Shown: positions 9,127-15,981 of the stretch, piece after piece
Position numbering within the stretch: position 1 is the stretch's first letter
Layout: every line of letters begins with the position of its first letter
Source: Acidimicrobiales bacterium
GTDB lineage: Bacteria > Actinomycetota > Acidimicrobiia > Acidimicrobiales > RAAP-2
Assembly (NCBI GenBank): GCA_017883065.1
Contig: JADGOG010000009.1
Span: forward strand, 1-39,456
Reading direction: 5' to 3'
DNA length: 39,456 nt
Program-made: the position numbers and the translations under genes
The notes under the pieces: generated by a model
What the model was told of the DNA's origin: nothing
The model's database searches: none
The model's input: the letters and a program-made list of their open reading frames with translations, nothing else

Positions 9127-9157
9127 GAGAACGGTCCGCCCATGGCGGGCCGTTCTT
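9127..9157 (+). terminator. Hairpin terminator after the 148-aa gene
   Basis: GAACGGTCCGCC (9129-9140) pairs with GGCGGGCCGTTC (9144-9155) through 12 pairs including one G-U wobble, around a 3-base CAT loop; two more weak pairs extend the base. It sits about 55 bases after the stop at 9071. The following TTCGCG is not a true U-tract, as is common for high-GC actinobacterial terminators. Confidence 0.7.
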
Positions 9158-9174
9158 CGCGTCCGGGGGCGGAC

Positions 9175-9216
9175 CTGACCGACACCGACACCGACACCGA
9201 CGCCTACACCGACGCC
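9175..9216. repeat. Short tandem hexanucleotide repeat, GACACC-type
   Basis: Six to seven consecutive hexamers: CTGACC, three perfect GACACC, then GACGCC, TACACC and GACGCC. The run lies between the terminator of the 148-aa gene and the stop of the reductase gene. It encodes a Gly-Val ladder only in a shadow frame. Copy-number variation between strains would be expected. Confidence 0.7.
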
Positions 9217-9245
9217 GGGACCGGACACTTCACTGGGACCGAGCC

Positions 9246-10145
9246 TCAGTCGGCGTGCTCCTGCCAGTAGGCGAGTACGTCGGCCAGGGTCTGCTCCAAC
9301 GGGATCTCCGGCTTCCACCCGGTGTCCTCCATCAGACGGCCCGGGTCCCCCCGCAGTACGGGCACCTCCACCGGACGCACCAGATCCGGATCGATCTCGA
9401 ACGCCAGTGACGTGCCGGCCAGGCCGAGCAACCCGTCGGCGATCTCACGGATGGACACGTCCCGGCCCGAGCAGACGTTGTAGACAGAGCCGGCCTCGCC
9501 CTTCTCGATGAGTAAGCGGTAGGCCCGGACCACGTCGCGGACGTCGGTGAAGTCACGTCGCGCCGAGAGATTGCCCACCGGAATGGTCGACGCCCCCCGC
9601 CGGTTGGCCTCCACGATGCGCTTGGCCAGCGCGGGCACCGCGAAGTTCGGGCTCTGACCCGGTCCGATGTGGTTGAAGGGGCGGACGGTGATCACGTGCT
9701 GCCCGTGGCCGAGGTTGGCCTGGGCCACCAGCGCTTCTGCAGCCAGCTTGCTCGCCGCATACGGGGTGAGCGGCGCGGTGGAGGACTCCTCGGTCAACGG
9801 CAGCCGGGACGGGTCGGTGACCGCCCCGTAGACCTCGGCCGAACTGGTGACCAGCACCTTCGGATCGCTCCCGCACTGTCGGGCCGCGGCCAGCAGGGCG
9901 CCGGTGCCGATGACGTTGACCTCGAGTACCCGGAGCGGCTCGTCCCACGACTGACCGACGTGGGTCAGGGCAGCGAGGTGGTAGATGGCGTCGGGTGCCG
10001 CCTCCGCGACCGCGGCCAGCAGGGCGGTGGGGTCGGTGACGTCGACCTCCCTGTCGATGACGACCACGTGGTCGCCGAGTTCACGGAGATGGTCGGCCAG
10101 CCAGTGGCCGACGAAGCCGCGACCACCGGTGATGAGGGAGCGCAC
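9246..10145 (-). CDS. rmd: NAD(P)-dependent SDR, GDP-4-dehydro-6-deoxymannose reductase-like
   Basis: A 299-aa extended short-chain dehydrogenase. It has the nucleotide-binding loop GGRGFVG (7-13), the active-site strand SSAEVYG (101-107) and the catalytic Tyr-Lys pair YAASK (129-133). The blocks RPFNHIGPGQSPNF and RRDFTDVRDVVRAY are those I associate with GDP-4-keto-6-deoxy-D-mannose reductase (Rmd), which yields GDP-D-rhamnose; other 6-deoxy-hexose reductases or epimerases remain possible. The dehydratase that would make its substrate (Gmd) is not in the window. It follows three GT4 genes by 6 bases, yet a TAGGGT box straddling the upstream stop codon ends 8 bases before its GTG start, so it may also be transcribed alone. 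Confidence 0.8.
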   Translation of the reverse strand: MRSLITGGRGFVGHWLADHLRELGDHVVVIDREVDVTDPTALLAAVAEAAPDAIYHLAALTHVGQSWDEPLRVLEVNVIGTGALLAAARQCGSDPKVLVTSSAEVYGAVTDPSRLPLTEESSTAPLTPYAASKLAAEALVAQANLGHGQHVITVRPFNHIGPGQSPNFAVPALAKRIVEANRRGASTIPVGNLSARRDFTDVRDVVRAYRLLIEKGEAGSVYNVCSGRDVSIREIADGLLGLAGTSLAFEIDPDLVRPVEVPVLRGDPGRLMEDTGWKPEIPLEQTLADVLAYWQEHAD

Positions 10146-10159
10146 GACGGGTCACCCTA
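10146..10159 (-). promoter_or_regulatory. Internal leaderless -10 box before the rmd-like gene
   Basis: On the minus strand TAGGGT (10159-10154) is followed by 8 bases and the GTG at 10145. The box overlaps the TGA stop of the preceding GT4 gene. It would add a second transcript start inside the GT4-rmd operon. Confidence 0.4.
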
Positions 10160-11351
10160 CTGGCTGACCGCCGCGGTCAGCATCCCCGGCCGCGAATGGC
10201 CGTCCGGCCGCGAACCGGTAGGCCTCGACATGTCGCGCCGCACAGGCCTCCCAGGTCGATGCCGCCACGATCTCGAACCCACGGTTGCGCCGGTACTCGG
10301 CGGTGCCCGACGGGGTCGAGCCGGCCAAGGCGGCGTCGAGGGCGTCGGCCAGGTCCCCGCCGTCCCCCGGGCGGACCAGCACGGCGGCGTCACCAGCCAC
10401 CTCCTCCATCGCCGTGCCCGCGGTGGTGATGAGCGGCGTGCCACAGGCCAGGGCCTCGAGGGCGGGCAGACCGAACCCCTCGTAGAGGGCCGGGTAGACC
10501 GCGGCGGTGGCCGAGCGCAGGAGGGCGGGCACAGCGGCGTCGGGCAGATAGCCGGTCCGGACGATCCGGTCCGCCATCCCCGAGGCCACCACCGACCGGT
10601 CCACCTCGTCAGCCCCCCATCCCGCCCCACCGGCCAGCACCAGCAGTGCCTCGGGATGCCGCCGGGCGATCCGGGCGAAGGCACCGACCAAGGTGGGCAC
10701 GTCCTTGCGGGGCTCGAGCGTCCCGATGAACACCAGGCTGGGCCGGTCGACCAGCCGGGGATCGATGGCGGCCACCGTCCGGTCGTCGGTCCCGGGGGAG
10801 CCCTCGTCCGGGCCGAAGCGTGCGGTGTCCACGCCGTGGTGGGCCACGAAGACCTCCGCATCCACCCGGCACCACCGGGCCAACTCATCGGCGGTGACCT
10901 GGCTCGGGCAGACCACGGCGGCGGCCCGCCGGGCGGCCACGGTGATCGCCCGCTTGAACACCAGGACCTTGGACCGCTCGTGCCACGCGGGCGCCTCGAA
11001 GAAGCTGAGATCGTGGATGGTGACCACGGCCGGGACCCTCGAACGCTCGGGCATCGTGTAGTGGGGACCGTGGTGCACCTCCGCTCTCCGGTTCGAGAGC
11101 AGCCGGGGAAGTCGAGCCTGCTCCCAGGCCAAACGGAGCAGCCGCAGGTCGGGTGCCACCGCTGCCACTTCGACGCCGGGCGCGATGGATCGCCATCGGG
11201 GCCCGTCGGAGCGGCGGGCGAACACGACCAGGTCGGTGTCGGTCCTGTGGGCCAGCTGCGAGGCCAACTGCAAGGTGTAGTGGCCCGCGCCCCCCGGATC
11301 GGCGGGTACGGCGGTGGCGTCGAAGGAGAGTCGCAGGGGACCGTCAGCCAC
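10152..11351 (-). CDS. GT4 glycosyltransferase, third of a tandem set
   Basis: A 399-aa GT-B fold retaining glycosyltransferase of family 4, likely working on the cytoplasmic face of the membrane. The N-terminal domain has GGAGHYTLQLA (20-30, acceptor side) and VVTIHDLSFFE (109-119). The C-terminal nucleotide-sugar domain has VFIGTLEPRKDVPTL (207-221), with the Arg-Lys that contacts the donor phosphate, and the E-x7-E motif YEGFGLPALE (290-299). It resembles the MtfB mannosyltransferase-like subgroup. The track start is 43 codons too early: the GTG at 11351 gives the proper first strand (LRLSFDATAVP) and overlaps the preceding gene by 8 bases. Donor is probably GDP-mannose or GDP-rhamnose, inferred from the neighbours. 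Confidence 0.88.
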   Translation of the reverse strand: MADGPLRLSFDATAVPADPGGAGHYTLQLASQLAHRTDTDLVVFARRSDGPRWRSIAPGVEVAAVAPDLRLLRLAWEQARLPRLLSNRRAEVHHGPHYTMPERSRVPAVVTIHDLSFFEAPAWHERSKVLVFKRAITVAARRAAAVVCPSQVTADELARWCRVDAEVFVAHHGVDTARFGPDEGSPGTDDRTVAAIDPRLVDRPSLVFIGTLEPRKDVPTLVGAFARIARRHPEALLVLAGGAGWGADEVDRSVVASGMADRIVRTGYLPDAAVPALLRSATAAVYPALYEGFGLPALEALACGTPLITTAGTAMEEVAGDAAVLVRPGDGGDLADALDAALAGSTPSGTAEYRRNRGFEIVAASTWEACAARHVEAYRFAAGRPFAAGDADRGGQPVG

Positions 11352-12474
11352 CGGGCCTCCCCGCACCGCTCCCGCTGGCCTCGTGCCAGACCTCGACGTG
11401 GCGCCGCACGATCGACGACCAGGTGAGTTCGGCCGACCGCACCTGTCCTGCCGCCCGCAGCCGGGCCCGCTCGACCTCATCGGTGGCCACCCGGAGCAGG
11501 CCGTCGGCGATCGAGTCGACCCGGTGGGGATCGACCTCGAAGGCAGCTCCGGCCGTGCTCGGGAGCGGGCTCGCCACCACCGGCGTGTCGAAGGCCATCG
11601 CCTCCACGGGAGGGAGGCCGAACCCCTCGATGAGGGGGACGTAGGCCAGCAGACGGGTGCTGGCGTAGAGCGCCGACAGCTCGGTGGGGGTGATCAGGCC
11701 GGTGAGCACCACCCCGGTCTCCGGTCGGATCCGTTCGCCCCACCCCGACGGCCCGACCAGCACCAGTGGCCAGGGCTCGGGGAGCGTGGCCCGGATCTGC
11801 TCGTACGCCTCGATCAGCCGGGTCAGGTTCTTGCGGGGCTCGAGTGTGCCCACACTCAACAGGAACGGACCGTGCACCCCCACCCGGGCCAGCAGGGCGG
11901 CCCCGGCCTCGATGTCGGGTGGGGGGAGGTGGTCCGACCCCATGGGGATGACGGTGATGGCCTCAGCAGGGGCGCCGGCATCGATCAGATCATTGGCCAC
12001 CACCTCGGCCGGCACGATGAACCGGTCAGCTCGCGCCAGTGCCCGTCGGAGCGCATGCTCGTGCCACCGTCGCCCCCGGGTCGGGTAGGCGTCGGGCAGC
12101 CTCCGCCACAGGAGGTCGTGCACGGTGGCCACGAGAACGGCCGAACCGGGCTCGAGCGTGGACAACGATGTGGAGTGGACCACGTCGAAGCCCGCCGGAG
12201 CCCGGAGGATCCCGTGGTCCCAGGCCCGGGTCAGGAGGGGCCCGGGGAGCAAGGAGCTGCGCAACGGGTAGCCGAGTGACGCCATCGGGTCGCTCCGGCC
12301 GCGGCCGGCAGGTGCCCGACTGGCGATCAGCTCGAGGTCGAGGTCGGGGCCGCTCGGATCGGCAGCCTCCAACTCGTCGAGGCCTTGGAGCACTCCTCGC
12401 ACATAGGTCCCGATCCCGCCCGACGCGGTGCGTCGCAGCTGCTCGGCCATCAGCAGCACGCGCATCGCGGTCAT
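11344..12474 (-). CDS. GT4 glycosyltransferase, second of a tandem set
   Basis: A 376-aa GT-B transferase, paralogous to both neighbours. MTAMRVLLMAEQLRR starts the first Rossmann strand, followed by SGGIGTYVRGVLQGL (18-32), the glycine-rich acceptor loop. The donor domain shows LSVGTLEPRKNLTRLIEAY (206-224) and IEGFGLPPVE (282-291, E-x7-E). The track start adds 30 spurious codons; the ATG at 12474 forms an ATGA with the stop of the upstream GT4, indicating coupled translation. Of the three paralogs this one has the most divergent N-terminal half, so a different acceptor linkage is plausible. Confidence 0.88.
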   Translation of the reverse strand: MTAMRVLLMAEQLRRTASGGIGTYVRGVLQGLDELEAADPSGPDLDLELIASRAPAGRGRSDPMASLGYPLRSSLLPGPLLTRAWDHGILRAPAGFDVVHSTSLSTLEPGSAVLVATVHDLLWRRLPDAYPTRGRRWHEHALRRALARADRFIVPAEVVANDLIDAGAPAEAITVIPMGSDHLPPPDIEAGAALLARVGVHGPFLLSVGTLEPRKNLTRLIEAYEQIRATLPEPWPLVLVGPSGWGERIRPETGVVLTGLITPTELSALYASTRLLAYVPLIEGFGLPPVEAMAFDTPVVASPLPSTAGAAFEVDPHRVDSIADGLLRVATDEVERARLRAAGQVRSAELTWSSIVRRHVEVWHEASGSGAGRPGG

Positions 12475-13682
12475 CGCCCACCGGTCGTAGGGGAGTGCCC
12501 GGAGCGGGAGGACGACGCGTCGAGGCTGGCCTCCCTGTAGAGCGATGCCAGACCCGCGGCGCACGCATCCCAGGTGAAGTGGGTGCTTCGGGCCAGGCCC
12601 CGGGCCACCAGTTGGTCGACGTCCGTCCCGCCGTCGAGGACACGGGAGAGGGCCTCGGCCAGTCCGTCGACGTCGGCGGGACCGACCAGGACGGCCCCGT
12701 CGCCCACCACCTCGGGCACCGCTCCGGCCGCCGTGGCCACCACCGGGACCGACGCGGCCATGGCCTGGAGCGGTGGGAAGCCGAACCCCTCGTAGAGCGA
12801 CGGATAGGCGAGCACCGACGCGTCCCGCAGGGTGGCGGCCAGGGCGCGGTCGTCGAGGTAGCCGGACCGCACGATCCTCGACCGCACCGGCGACGCGGCC
12901 ACCGAGGTGAGGAAGCGGTCACTCCCCCATCCATCACCGCCCACGATCACCAGGGCCACGTCGGGGTGACCGGCGGCCACCCGCTCGAAGGCCGACACCA
13001 ACAGCGGATAGTCCTTGCGTGGTTCGATGGTCCCGACGGCCAGGACGTAACGGTCGCAGCCGTCGGGCAACCGGACCGGTGAGGAGGCTCCCCCGACGTC
13101 GGGCAGTGGTGGGATCCCGTGGTGCACGGCCCGCGTCCGCGAAGGGTCGACCTGCAGCTCCGCCACGACCTGGTCGGCCACGAACTGGGACGGTGTATGC
13201 ACCCACGCCCCTTCGGCCACCGCGCGCCGGACCATGCCGGGGAACTCCAGGGTTGGCGGATCGCACAGCTCGGGATAGAGGACCACGGTCAGGTCGTGGA
13301 CGGTGACCACCCGGGCGGCGCTCCGGGTGGGCGGCACCACGAAGTTCGACCCGTGGACCACATCGTGCCTCCCGATGAACCACTCGACCGGCGGGAACGA
13401 CATCCGGCCCCAGGCCGCATGGAGCGGTCGGGCCGGCATGGCCCGCTGTCGGGTGGAGACACCGCCGGGGACCAACGAGGCGATGCCTCGGCGACGACGC
13501 CAGCTGATGGCGAAGGCGGACAGGTCGAGGCCGGGGACGGCGGACAGCCCCGCCAGCGCACCGGCGCAGAACGCACCGACCCCGGTCGGACTGCCGAGCA
13601 GCGGGGTGGCGTCGAACCCGACGGTGAGCCGGCCCTGGTCGGAGGGTGCAGGTCGCTCCGGCACGCTGCGAGCCTTGCACAT
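12471..13682 (-). CDS. GT4 glycosyltransferase, first of a tandem set
   Basis: A 403-aa GT-B transferase opening the leftward GT4-GT4-GT4-rmd operon. Recognisable blocks are VGFDATPLLGSPTGVGAFCAG near the start, VVTVHDLTVVLYPE, VHTPSQFVADQVV, the donor-phosphate motif VGTIEPRKDYPLL and the E-x7-E motif YEGFGFPPLQ, where the second Glu is replaced by Gln. The MtfB-like subgroup is the closest I recognise. Start choice is uncertain: the ATG at 13682 is listed, but a GTG at 13664 (VPERPAPSDQ) with AAGG 8 bases before it is equally possible. It is divergent from the cofD leader, with under 60 bases for both promoters. Confidence 0.85.
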   Translation of the reverse strand: MCKARSVPERPAPSDQGRLTVGFDATPLLGSPTGVGAFCAGALAGLSAVPGLDLSAFAISWRRRRGIASLVPGGVSTRQRAMPARPLHAAWGRMSFPPVEWFIGRHDVVHGSNFVVPPTRSAARVVTVHDLTVVLYPELCDPPTLEFPGMVRRAVAEGAWVHTPSQFVADQVVAELQVDPSRTRAVHHGIPPLPDVGGASSPVRLPDGCDRYVLAVGTIEPRKDYPLLVSAFERVAAGHPDVALVIVGGDGWGSDRFLTSVAASPVRSRIVRSGYLDDRALAATLRDASVLAYPSLYEGFGFPPLQAMAASVPVVATAAGAVPEVVGDGAVLVGPADVDGLAEALSRVLDGGTDVDQLVARGLARSTHFTWDACAAGLASLYREASLDASSSRSGHSPTTGGR

Positions 13683-13717
13683 GGTTGGTGCAGGTCGGAA
13701 CCACCGGTGAGCCCCGC

Positions 13718-13730
13718 TAGCCTGCCCCCG
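13718..13730 (+). promoter_or_regulatory. Leaderless -10 box for the cofD transcript
   Basis: TAGCCT at 13718-13723 is followed by 7 bases and an ATG at 13731 that opens a 10-codon ORF running into cofD. No clear -35 is seen. This would put the mRNA 5' end at or next to the short ORF's first codon. Confidence 0.4.
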
Positions 13731-13763
13731 ATGCACGTCCCCCCGTCCGGTCCAGCTCGATGA
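13731..13763 (+). CDS. 10-codon upstream ORF translationally coupled to cofD
   Basis: ATG at 13731 reads MHVPPSGPAR and stops at a TGA that overlaps the ATG of cofD (ATGA at 13760-13763). It is too short for the ORF track. A TAGCCT -10-like box 7 bases before it implies a leaderless mRNA starting on this ORF. The cofD ATG itself has no Shine-Dalgarno sequence, so ribosomes finishing this ORF could reinitiate on cofD. It holds adjacent Pro codons, which can slow translation. Whether the peptide itself matters or only its translation is unknown; it could also be a chance ORF. Confidence 0.4.
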   Translation: MHVPPSGPAR

Positions 13764-14686
13764 TCGTCGCTCTGGCCGGAGGGGTCGGTGCCGCCCGCCT
13801 GCTGCGGGGCATGGTCGAGGTGGTCGCTCCCTCGGAGATCACCGCCATCGTCAACACCGGGGACGACACCGACCTCCACGGGCTGCACATCTCCCCCGAT
13901 CTGGACACGGTGATGTACACCCTGGCCGACGCCATCAACCCCGAGACCGGCTGGGGGCTGGCCGGCGAGACCTGGCGTGTGATGGAGTCGCTCGGCACGC
14001 TCGGAGGGGTCACCTGGTTCAACCTCGGCGATCAGGATCTGGCCACCCATCTCTACCGGACTCAACGCCTGAGCGAGGGAGCCCGCCTGGGAGCGGTCAC
14101 CTCCGAGCTGGTCGGGTCGTTCGGCGTAGGCGTGACCCTGGTGCCGGTCACCGACGACCCGCTGCGCACCCGTGTCCAGTTGGCCGACGGCCCCGAAGTC
14201 GGGTTCCAGGAGTACTTCGTCCGGCTCCGCCACGAGGTCCCGGTGTCGGGCATCCGCTTCGACGGCGCCGACCGGGCCACGCCGGGCCCAGGGGTGCTCG
14301 AGGCCCTGGACCGTGGTGATCCCATCGTTGTCTGCCCGTCGAACCCGGTGGTCTCCATCGGGCCGCTCCTCGCCGTGCCCGGAGTTCTCGACCACCTCCA
14401 GCGCCGGCGGGACCGGGTCATCGGGGTCTCCCCCATCGTCGCCGGAGCGGCCATCAAGGGGCCGGCCGGCCGGCTACTGGTGGAGATGGGATTCGAGTCC
14501 TCGGTGGTGGGCGTAGCCAAGTGGTACGCCTCGTGGGTGGGGACCCTGGTCATCGACGAGGCCGACGCCTCGCTGGCCGCGGCCGTCGAGGCCGAGGGGG
14601 TCCGCTGCATCGTGGCCCCCACCATCATGTCCAGCGTGGAGCGGTCCGCCACCCTGGCCGGCACGGTGCTCGATGCCCTCGGGTGA
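13760..14686 (+). CDS. cofD: 2-phospho-L-lactate (or phosphoenolpyruvate) transferase, F420 biosynthesis
   Basis: A 308-aa CofD/FbiA enzyme. It joins the activated phospho-acid (LPPG, or EPPG in actinobacteria) to the deazaflavin Fo to give (dehydro-)F420-0. Family signatures are LAGGVGAARLL (5-15), IVNTGDDTDLHGL (30-42), ISPDLDTVMYTLA (44-56), FNLGDQDLATHL and VCPSNPVVSIGPLLAVPG. Length matches family norms (about 300-330). It overlaps cofE by 14 bases and is read divergently from the GT4 operon. fbiA-fbiB adjacency is standard in actinobacteria. The ATG is preceded by a coupled 10-codon ORF rather than by a ribosome-binding site. Confidence 0.96.
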   Translation: MIVALAGGVGAARLLRGMVEVVAPSEITAIVNTGDDTDLHGLHISPDLDTVMYTLADAINPETGWGLAGETWRVMESLGTLGGVTWFNLGDQDLATHLYRTQRLSEGARLGAVTSELVGSFGVGVTLVPVTDDPLRTRVQLADGPEVGFQEYFVRLRHEVPVSGIRFDGADRATPGPGVLEALDRGDPIVVCPSNPVVSIGPLLAVPGVLDHLQRRRDRVIGVSPIVAGAAIKGPAGRLLVEMGFESSVVGVAKWYASWVGTLVIDEADASLAAAVEAEGVRCIVAPTIMSSVERSATLAGTVLDALG

Positions 14687-15437
14687 CGGCGGAGCCCTGG
14701 GTCCGGGCGGGCTGGCCGTCTACCCGGTGACCGGCCTGGGCGAGGTCAGACCGGACGACGACCTGGGTGCGGTGCTGGCGGCCGTGCTGGTCCCCGTCGA
14801 CAGGTCCGAGTCGCCGGTGCCCGGTGGTCTGGCCGACGGCGACGTCCTGGTGGTCACCCAGAAGGTCGTGTCCAAGGCCGAAGGTCGCATCGTGGATATC
14901 GACGTGGACGACCCCGAGGCCAAGCGGGCGCTGATCGAGAGTGAATCGGTCCGGATCGTACGTCGCCGGGGTGACCTCCTCATCACCGAGACCCGCCACG
15001 GGTTCATCTGCGCCAATGCCGGCGTGGACCTCTCCAATGTGGAGGCCGGGACCGCCGCCCTGCTGCCGGTCGATCCCGACCGATCGGCGCGGCGTATCCG
15101 CGAGGTGCTCGAGCACCGGTACGGGGTGACGGTTGGGGTGATCATCTCGGACACGTTCGGCCGAGCGTGGCGGAACGGGGTCACCGATGTGGCCATCGGC
15201 CTGGCCGGTGTGGCCGGCGTGGTGGACCTGCGGGGCACGGCCGACGCCACCGGACGGATCCTCGAGGCGACCGAGGTGTGCATCGCCGACGAGCTGGCCG
15301 GAGCGGCCGAACTGGTGATGGGGAAGGACCGCGGCATACCCGCCGCCGTCGTTCGTGGGGTGGACGAGCGGTGGTTGCGCCTGGGCTCGGTGGCCGCCGA
15401 GATCATCCGCCCACCCGGGGAGGACCTGTTCCGCTGA
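14673..15437 (+). CDS. cofE: F420-0:gamma-glutamyl ligase, CofE-only form
   Basis: A 254-aa ligase that adds the gamma-linked glutamate tail to F420-0 using GTP. Motifs: AVYPVTGLGEV (15-25), VTQKVVSKAEG (61-71), HGFICANAGVD (109-119), ISDTFGRAWRNG (158-169) and VMGKDRGIP (215-223). It has the length of archaeal CofE and lacks the roughly 200-residue C-terminal nitroreductase domain that makes mycobacterial FbiB bifunctional; that domain reduces dehydro-F420-0, so a separate reductase would be needed if this organism uses the dehydro route. Start ATG at 14673 overlaps the end of cofD by 14 bases; a second start a few codons in cannot be excluded. Confidence 0.95.
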   Translation: MPSGDGGALGPGGLAVYPVTGLGEVRPDDDLGAVLAAVLVPVDRSESPVPGGLADGDVLVVTQKVVSKAEGRIVDIDVDDPEAKRALIESESVRIVRRRGDLLITETRHGFICANAGVDLSNVEAGTAALLPVDPDRSARRIREVLEHRYGVTVGVIISDTFGRAWRNGVTDVAIGLAGVAGVVDLRGTADATGRILEATEVCIADELAGAAELVMGKDRGIPAAVVRGVDERWLRLGSVAAEIIRPPGEDLFR

Positions 15438-15531
15438 GCGGCGGCACAGGCGTTGGCGTGGGCAGTGTCGGAGGCCGAGGCGGTGGGCCCGGATCGCGTG
15501 GAGCTGGCTGCGGTGGTGGCGGTGGCGGCGG

Positions 15532-15909
15532 TCAGCCCACGTCGTAGAGGTCGACCACGAACACCAGGGTCTCGTTGGGGGCGATGACACCGCCCGCCCC
15601 CTGCGCTCCGTAGCCGAGGTGGGGCGGGATGGTCAGCCGACGGCGACCACCCACCTTCATGCCCGCGACGCCCTGGTCCCATCCGGAGATGACCTGCCCG
15701 CTGCCGAGCGGGAATTCGAAGAGCTCGCTCCGGTTCCACGACGAGTCGAACTCGCTGCCCGTCGACCACGAGACCCCCACGTAGTGGACGTTGACCGGAC
15801 GACCGGGGACTGCCTCCGTCCCGTCACCGACCTCGATGTCCTCGATGAGCAGCTCGCCCGGAGGTGGTCCCTCAGGAATGGTGACCACTGGTTTGGTGTC
15901 GGATGCCAT
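15532..15909 (-). CDS. FKBP-type peptidyl-prolyl cis-trans isomerase
   Basis: A 125-aa single-domain FKBP, cytoplasmic (no signal peptide or lipobox), assisting protein folding at proline bonds. The domain spans nearly the whole protein: VNVHYVGVSW (39-48), SEFDSSW (52-58), QVISGWDQGVAGMKVGGRR (72-90), LTIPPHLGYG (92-101) and IAPNETLVFVVDL (109-121), including the conserved Tyr, Phe-Asp, Val-Ile, Trp and Tyr pocket residues. ATG at 15909 is supported by a TACAGT box 7 bases upstream. It converges on cofE with 94 G-rich bases between. Confidence 0.95.
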   Translation of the reverse strand: MASDTKPVVTIPEGPPPGELLIEDIEVGDGTEAVPGRPVNVHYVGVSWSTGSEFDSSWNRSELFEFPLGSGQVISGWDQGVAGMKVGGRRRLTIPPHLGYGAQGAGGVIAPNETLVFVVDLYDVG

Positions 15910-15922
15910 GCCTACGACTGTA
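15910..15922 (-). promoter_or_regulatory. Leaderless -10 box for the FKBP gene
   Basis: On the minus strand TACAGT (15922-15917) is followed by 7 bases and the ATG at 15909; no Shine-Dalgarno sequence exists in that space. Confidence 0.5.
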
Positions 15923-15981
15923 GATGCTCACGGCGACCGTCTCGGCCGGGGGCCGGGTGACGATCCCGGGCAGCGGCCCGC

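Noticed and set aside
15438-15531. G-rich run between cofE and the FKBP gene as a G-quadruplex or terminator
   Set aside because: GGTGGCGGTGGCGGCGG is suggestive but runs of only 2 G and general high GC make it unremarkable; no clear hairpin.
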